A stretch of 64,000 bases of DNA. It comes from Malachius bipustulatus. Taxonomy: Eukaryota; Arthropoda; Insecta; Coleoptera; Melyridae. Under the pieces are notes generated by a model. That model was not told where the DNA came from, did not search any database, and worked only from the letters and a program-made list of their open reading frames with translations. The stretch lies in contig OU342635.1 of the NCBI GenBank assembly GCA_910589415.1, positions 36,482,929 to 36,546,928 of the forward strand. The letters are read 5' to 3'. Numbering within the stretch: the first letter of the stretch is position 1; every line of letters begins with the position of its first letter. Shown here one piece after another: positions 59,612-64,000 of this stretch. The translations under genes and the position numbers were made by a program.

Positions 59612-59960
59612 TATCAATCAATATCATCAATATCATATGGGTCAAGGTATATTATTGAAACATGACCCATAGATCTCAAGCGATTCACGATAGGTTTAAA
59701 AATTTTTTGTAAAAACATATGGTGCTGTCGAAAGACTATTTGGAAGGCACGTAAACCCAAAAAGGTGGTTATCGTATTTGAATTTGAAAAAATATGCATT
59801 CTTGAGATCAACCGTAGGTACTCATATAGCATCCTTCATTTATTAGGTTTTTTACAGTTCTGAAATCCTCAAGTTTAAAATGTGAACAGTTCAGATAATT
59901 ATTTAGTTCTTTGAGATTTATTTTGTGCTCCGGGAGGTCCTAAAAAGGGGGTCCCGGCTG
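59612..59960 (-). pseudogene. DIRS reverse transcriptase remnant
   Basis: DLPEHKINLKELNNYLNCSH then FKLEDFRTVKNLINEGCYMS (the block before the first catalytic Asp) is followed, after a frame change, by the 72-codon frame 59614-59832 with KIFKPIVNRLRSMGHVSIIY and LDPYDIDDID. The catalytic YLDD is altered to YLDPYDIDD, where a small duplication of an ATCATCAAT-like word is visible, and the frame then stops. The upstream LKDAYF box is frameshifted. Confidence 0.82.
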
Positions 59961-60219
59961 CTTCACTGCAGTCGTTAAGTTATGTCAGAGGCCCTTATTG
60001 TGGCTACTTGAAAACTTCTGACACTTGGGCTTTACCACAGCCATATGATATTTATTTATTTTTATGAACCTATAATTCCCATTGGGTTTTATAACAATGG
60101 AGCTCAATAGCTCCAATTTCCCTAAGTTCTATAATAGACTGAAATAATTCAGAGGATGATTTTTGTATAGGAACTTTCCCTTGTTAGGTTTTTTCCTGGT
60201 TCAGCTTGTTCGGTCGCCC

Positions 60220-60815
60220 TTTTCGTTATTACAAAAAGCAACGTGTCCGCCTTTTATTGTACTGATATTTTTTGAACTGCGGCATTGACATCATGATTTA
60301 ATTTGAATTTTCTGTGCGTAGATACTGTGTGATGCATGTATGTCAGAATCTTTCCACTTTCCAGCATCCACTGTTGCAGATGTGGTCCACTAGTCAATGT
60401 TTCCGTTATTTGATAACGTTTTTGTAGAAACGTATCGTTAATAATGCTTACTGAACGATTGATGTTTAACGATTACAACAATCGGATTGCTGTATAGTTC
60501 AATTCGGCCTGTGACAAAAGTGTTTGCACCTCCGTATTGAGTCTTGGTTCCCTGAGAGTTTGACAGTTCCCAGGAATATTCCACTCTTTAACTAGCTGTT
60601 GTCTAGTTTCGCGGTCGAGCTATGGTGATAAATAATTCTGACATCTGTCCAACAATTTTTCAGCAATAGGTATTCGGCCCTGATTCAGCTACTTGATTTA
60701 GATTTTCGTCCAAAATTGCTGTGATAGAATCACCTTGTTCCTCAATCATCGTTACAGGGGGTTGCGTGAGCGAAGATCTCACTGAGTGAGCTGATTCACT
60801 ATCTGGCTGTTATTC
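60220..60815 (-). pseudogene. DIRS gag-like remnant
   Basis: Minus-strand pieces: MIEEQGDSITAILDENLNQV, then in the next frame IAEKLLDRCQNYLSP, LDRETRQQLVKEWNIPGNCQ and TLREPRLNTEVQTLLSQAEL, later ESGKILTYMHHTVSTHRKF and DVNAAVQKISVQ. The P.NC..L..P.LN.EV...L pattern followed by an S.....LH...S..R region resembles the first ORF of DIRS-type elements as I know it, and the position, first after the 5' repeat, agrees. Several stops interrupt it. Confidence 0.55.
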
Positions 60816-61027
60816 TTCGCTAGTGATATCAGTGATATCACACGAGTCACCTGCCTGTTGATCAAGGTACTTAAATTTTGTATTAGCTATTAATGCTTCG
60901 GTCGTGTTGTTAGTACTTTTATGCACTAGTAACCATTATTAATATGATTCTTTGTTATAAGTCATCACTATTGATATGATTATTAATATATTCGGATTAT
61001 TACTATGAATTTTTTCATCACTCTTAG

Positions 61028-61106
61028 GCCCGTATTCACAAAGCGTTTCTGTCCTGTAATATCTCGAAAATAATTATTTAGGAAATTATCGTTTGTGAAT
61101 ACGGGC
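61028..61106. mobile_element. 79-bp relative of the GCCCGTATTCAC MITE
   Basis: The ends match copies at 8040 and 45278 (GCCCGTATTCACAAA and TTTAGGAAATTATCGTTTGT then GAATACGGGC). The left arm is largely replaced and the centre is lost. It lies inside the DIRS element, between the tandem duplication and the gag remnant. Confidence 0.8.
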
Positions 61107-61120
61107 GATAGTATAGTTAT

Positions 61121-61530
61121 TTTGACCTTTTCTCCCCATATCTCGATTAAGGGTATTAGTCCCTAATCGGTCCATGTTAGGACGGCTGTCCACCATTTAA
61201 GTGCACTTAACTATTACATTAAGTGAGGTTCTAATCATCCACACCTATTACAGTGAGCATGATAACCTGACAGAGAGGATTACTGACAGAGAGAATTACT
61301 TTATTCGAATTATGACTACTTATGTATTTTTCATCACTATAAGTATACTTATTTTGACCTTTTCTCATCCCCATAACTCGATTAAGGGTATTAGTCCCTA
61401 ACCGGTCCATGTTAGGACTGCTGTCCACCCTTTAAGTGCACTTAACTATTACATTAAGTGAGGTTCTAATCATCCACACCTATTACAGTGAGCATGATAA
61501 CCTGACAGAGAGGATTTACTGACAGAGAGT
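61121..61530. repeat. 235-bp tandem duplication inside the DIRS element
   Basis: Two adjacent copies share TTTTGACCTTTTCTC, CTCGATTAAGGGTATTAGTC, GTCCATGTTAGGAC, AAGTGCACTTAACTATTACA (61199 and 61434), AGTGAGGTTCTAATCATCCA and ATGATAACCTGACAGAGAGG with few differences, so the duplication is recent relative to the coding decay. Frames 61201-61401 and 61231-61428 lie in it and are not genes. Confidence 0.85.
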
Positions 61531-61733
61531 GACAGAAAGGGTATTTATGTCTCTCAATTAAGAAAAAAAATAAAAACTTTTAAGTTATTGTACTTACTTG
61601 AAAGGTTTAGCTGTTTATCCATGTTTCTTAATTTTTTCTAACTTCCTTCGTGTTTTGCTTTTTAGTTCTTTCGGCATTTTACAGTAATTTTCCAGCAACA
61701 CTCTCTTAAACACTAGCGCACGTATCGAGCGTA

Positions 61734-61895
61734 AGAACGATAATGAGCTATCTACAGCAGATAACGGCCGGACGTGCGGGTGAGTAATAGGTACCTACCT
61801 GGGGATTTTAAAAAACTGAAAACATTACGCACTATTGGAGCTCGTGAACGTCACTACAGGGTGATATTGAGGACGTGATCATCGAAGTATAATTA
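61734..61895. repeat. DIRS 5' inverted terminal repeat
   Basis: Reverse complement of 56961-57120; it ends with GAAGTATAATTA, whose final ATAATTA (61889-61895) repeats the first seven bases of the other end (56914-56920). Near the outer end it reads TTGAGGACGTG where the 3' repeat has TTTTCGGACGTG in complement, so the two repeats differ at their tips, and the internal region matches each tip separately. Confidence 0.88.
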
Positions 61896-64000
61896 TATAT
61901 TTGGCATGCCATTTGTGATCATTTATAACTAAGACGCTGTACCAATGTAAATTAATTTTAATTCTTATGAGCCACGTCAGTTTATGTATACCTACATAGG
62001 CATACTGTAATAAATAATAAAATCTTCCGACGTCCGAGTATTACAAGAACTCATAGCTCAACTAACAACTATATGAGTTGTTTGGAGTAATTATTTTAAT
62101 AACATGATCTTTCACTCGGAAGAAACCTAATCAATTATAATGCATGTGTTTAATTCAAATTACAAATATTTAGACCAGAACAACATTACGATAAATCGCC
62201 CCATCGCGAAGACAATTAATCAACACAATATAAGCTTCTACCTATTACACGTCCATTATTCATTATCTCTACCCAATTTCCCTCAAACATCCCCTGGCTT
62301 ATCGAACGCTTCATCTATCAACTTTCACCTTCCTAAACAAATACCCGAGCCGAACAATGACGTGGAGGGTTCCTAATTGGTGTTGCACGGCACCTCGTTT
62401 GGCGGCCTGCAAGGTCCTGTGCTCTACCTTAACAGGCTTCTGCGGTCCCTTTGAAGTTATGCAAGTCATCCTATGCCTCTGTTACATGCATCATCGTGAT
62501 TAATTTACCACAAGCACATCAAGAGAGGTAATGTCCGTCATTCTCGTCATTTCAACTGGAGAGGTATTGTTGCATGGTGTTGGAGGAAAGCTCGATGTTG
62601 CCGATTGGGAACAAATTTACTTCCTTTTTTTGCAATTACGACTAGACCATGTAAATATTATATTCTAGTACTTAAGTAGTTACCCTAATCCGGAATGGAT
62701 TTTATGATAAACTTGAAATTTTTCAGACAAAACTATATTATTGTAGGGGAAAATTGAGTTATGGGATATAAGATATGACAACAATGGTGTTTTTATATAC
62801 TTGTATCAGATACCACCTATGTAAATGTATAGGTACATACGAGAGTGTAGCTTGATCAAGTTGTAATAATCGGCTCTGATCCGAACTCGAGTTTATTAAG
62901 AGCTAACTAATGCATCCCTTGATTAATTATTTCATCACAATGGATTGAATCGGGGTTTTGTGTTCCACTGGGAATCAATAAGACTAATTGACATCAGTTG
63001 GGTTAAAGTGGATTGAATATTTATATAAAACTTATGTAGAGATTGTTGATGATGTTTATTCATTATTAATTAGGGTACGATTCCTAAACCTAAAAGTCAT
63101 TCATGATGAAGAAGAAGATTGTGTATGTACCTACTTAAAAATTATTTGAAACGTTTAGATAGATTTTCAACGTCTAAACTTGGCGATAAGAATAATTTGC
63201 CCTGATACTCAACTCTAGGAAAGAAATCGCGAAAGAAAAACTTATTGTTATTTTAAGTTCCGAAATTTTGTAAATTTTTTAAGAAGCCTTCAAAAATTTT
63301 ATTATAGAATTGTTCCTCTTTTAATGTGCCTCTTTTGATTAATAAATTCTTACAAAAGAGATTAATATCCCTCTAGGTGTCTAGGTAATGTATGCTGTTT
63401 CATTACGGGGTGGAATTCAATGCTATGATAAACTGAGTTCTCAACTTTTTAAAGTTTCTTTAAAGAAAATTGTTTAGCCATTATCCAAGAAGAAATCTTC
63501 TATTATAGATGGTGGTATTACCATATTAGTATAATAAATCACAGAAAGTATACAAGATAAAAACAAAAATTTGGACATATAATGTGCTACTTAAAAGGCG
63601 TCGAACGTACCGACTGTCATCCGTCTTCAATGAAACTATTTACAACTCTTGCCAGAATACGATATCCTCTGGTTTGCTTTAACGATCCCCCAAAAAAATT
63701 TTTCCGCAATTGAGAAGAAATATCGACGGTCAAAAATATCTGGATAATTTCGTTAAAGACATGGTTAAGTATATTGTAGCAGGGAACTTAGTTTTGAGCA
63801 CATTTTTGCTAATATAAGTATTAGGTGTATAAACCTTATCAAAATTATTTTTAGAGTGACAGAAGAAAAGGACGAAAAAGATGTTTTTTTGAATCCTTAG
63901 GTACATCAAGACGTTTCAGATGACTTCCCATATTCGCTCAACGAGGAGAAAACAAATTTTCCACATATTCTTTTTTTCCTCGACATCTAAAAAAAAGGTT
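61896..64000. other. Unique AT-rich DNA with GC-richer patch
   Basis: No gene or element recognised. The stretch at about 62340-62600 (CACGGCACCTCGTTTGGCGG, GGTCCTGTGCTCTACC) is less AT-biased and not repeated; it could be host non-coding sequence. The 78-codon plus frame at 62140-62376 has no domain. Confidence 0.35.

Larger units (their letters stand above)
56914..61895 (-). mobile_element. DIRS-type tyrosine-recombinase retrotransposon, decayed
   Basis: A 4.98-kb element on the minus strand. Order along that strand: 5' inverted repeat (61895-61734), gag-like remnants (about 60.8-60.2 kb), reverse transcriptase (59.96-59.61), RNase H and linker (59.2-58.56), tyrosine recombinase (58.56-57.62), internal complementary region (57290-57176) and 3' inverted repeat (57120-56914). 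DIRS elements replicate through a circular DNA copied from RNA and insert with a tyrosine recombinase, making no target duplication; inverted repeats plus an internal complementary region are their hallmark. All coding parts carry stops or frameshifts, so it is dead. A MITE, a tandem duplication and two TTTA microsatellites lie inside. Confidence 0.88.

Noticed and set aside
1..64000. CRISPR arrays, tRNA or rRNA genes, bacterial operons
   Set aside because: No regularly spaced identical repeats, no tRNA-like cloverleaf with intact internal boxes, and no rRNA-like sequence were noticed; the content is that of an animal genome.

Overview
This window looks like intergenic or intronic DNA of an insect (possibly beetle or bug; the species cannot be fixed from sequence). 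It is AT-rich, has no bacterial-style operons, and shows no complete host protein-coding gene. Nearly all recognisable structure is mobile DNA: non-LTR retrotransposon (LINE) fragments with (TTA)n-type tails, mariner-like transposase remnants, a DIRS-type tyrosine-recombinase retrotransposon, and a large set of foldback (long-inverted-repeat) elements. Most of the foldbacks start with TACAGGGTG and end with CACCCTGTA.

Layout. 1-5.9 kb: a dispersed repeat (1.69-2.30), a foldback (2.998-3.745), a diverged tandem duplication (3.91-4.85) and two minus-strand open frames, one with several membrane segments. 8-15.5 kb: a 147-bp MITE, three LINE pieces (8.3, 9.2-11.5 and 12.7-13.6), a foldback (14.04-14.90) and a mariner tail (15.31-15.48). 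15.7-23 kb: mostly unique AT-rich DNA with two tandem duplications, a hairpin and one foldback. 23.3-25.1 kb: two foldbacks abutting base to base. 27.9-31.5 kb: an LTR-like segment, a minisatellite, a mariner transposase pseudogene split by a LINE, and a foldback. 32.3-33.4 kb: tandem and inverted array of a 260-bp unit. 34.3-43.4 kb: MITE with repeated GGTCA palindromes, second copy of the 586-bp foldback, further foldbacks (one triply nested), an RTE-like LINE scrap and a hAT-like element with 8-bp target duplications. 45.2-46.8 kb: a foldback containing two other elements. 47.6-51.1 kb: a retroelement cluster in which a 1.6-kb TA-flanked element carrying what looks like a host 3' terminal exon splits a LINE. 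51.1-56.9 kb: unique sequence. 56.914-61.895 kb: a DIRS element on the minus strand. 61.9-64 kb: unique AT-rich DNA.

The best find is the DIRS element. Its genes are decayed, but its architecture is legible: inverted terminal repeats, gag-like, reverse transcriptase, RNase H and tyrosine recombinase remnants in the family's order, and an internal complementary region that joins the complements of both outer ends at a shared 7-bp core. The second is the 48.749-50.350 insertion, whose removal at one TA restores the interrupted LINE reading frame.

Between the elements lie islands of higher-GC, apparently non-repetitive DNA (about 1.1, 2.6, 12.0, 16.6, 33.6, 38.2, 44.2, 52.2, 53.5 and 62.5 kb). 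These are the only places where host regulatory sequence seems plausible. All family calls come from reading translations and alignments by eye; no database search was run.
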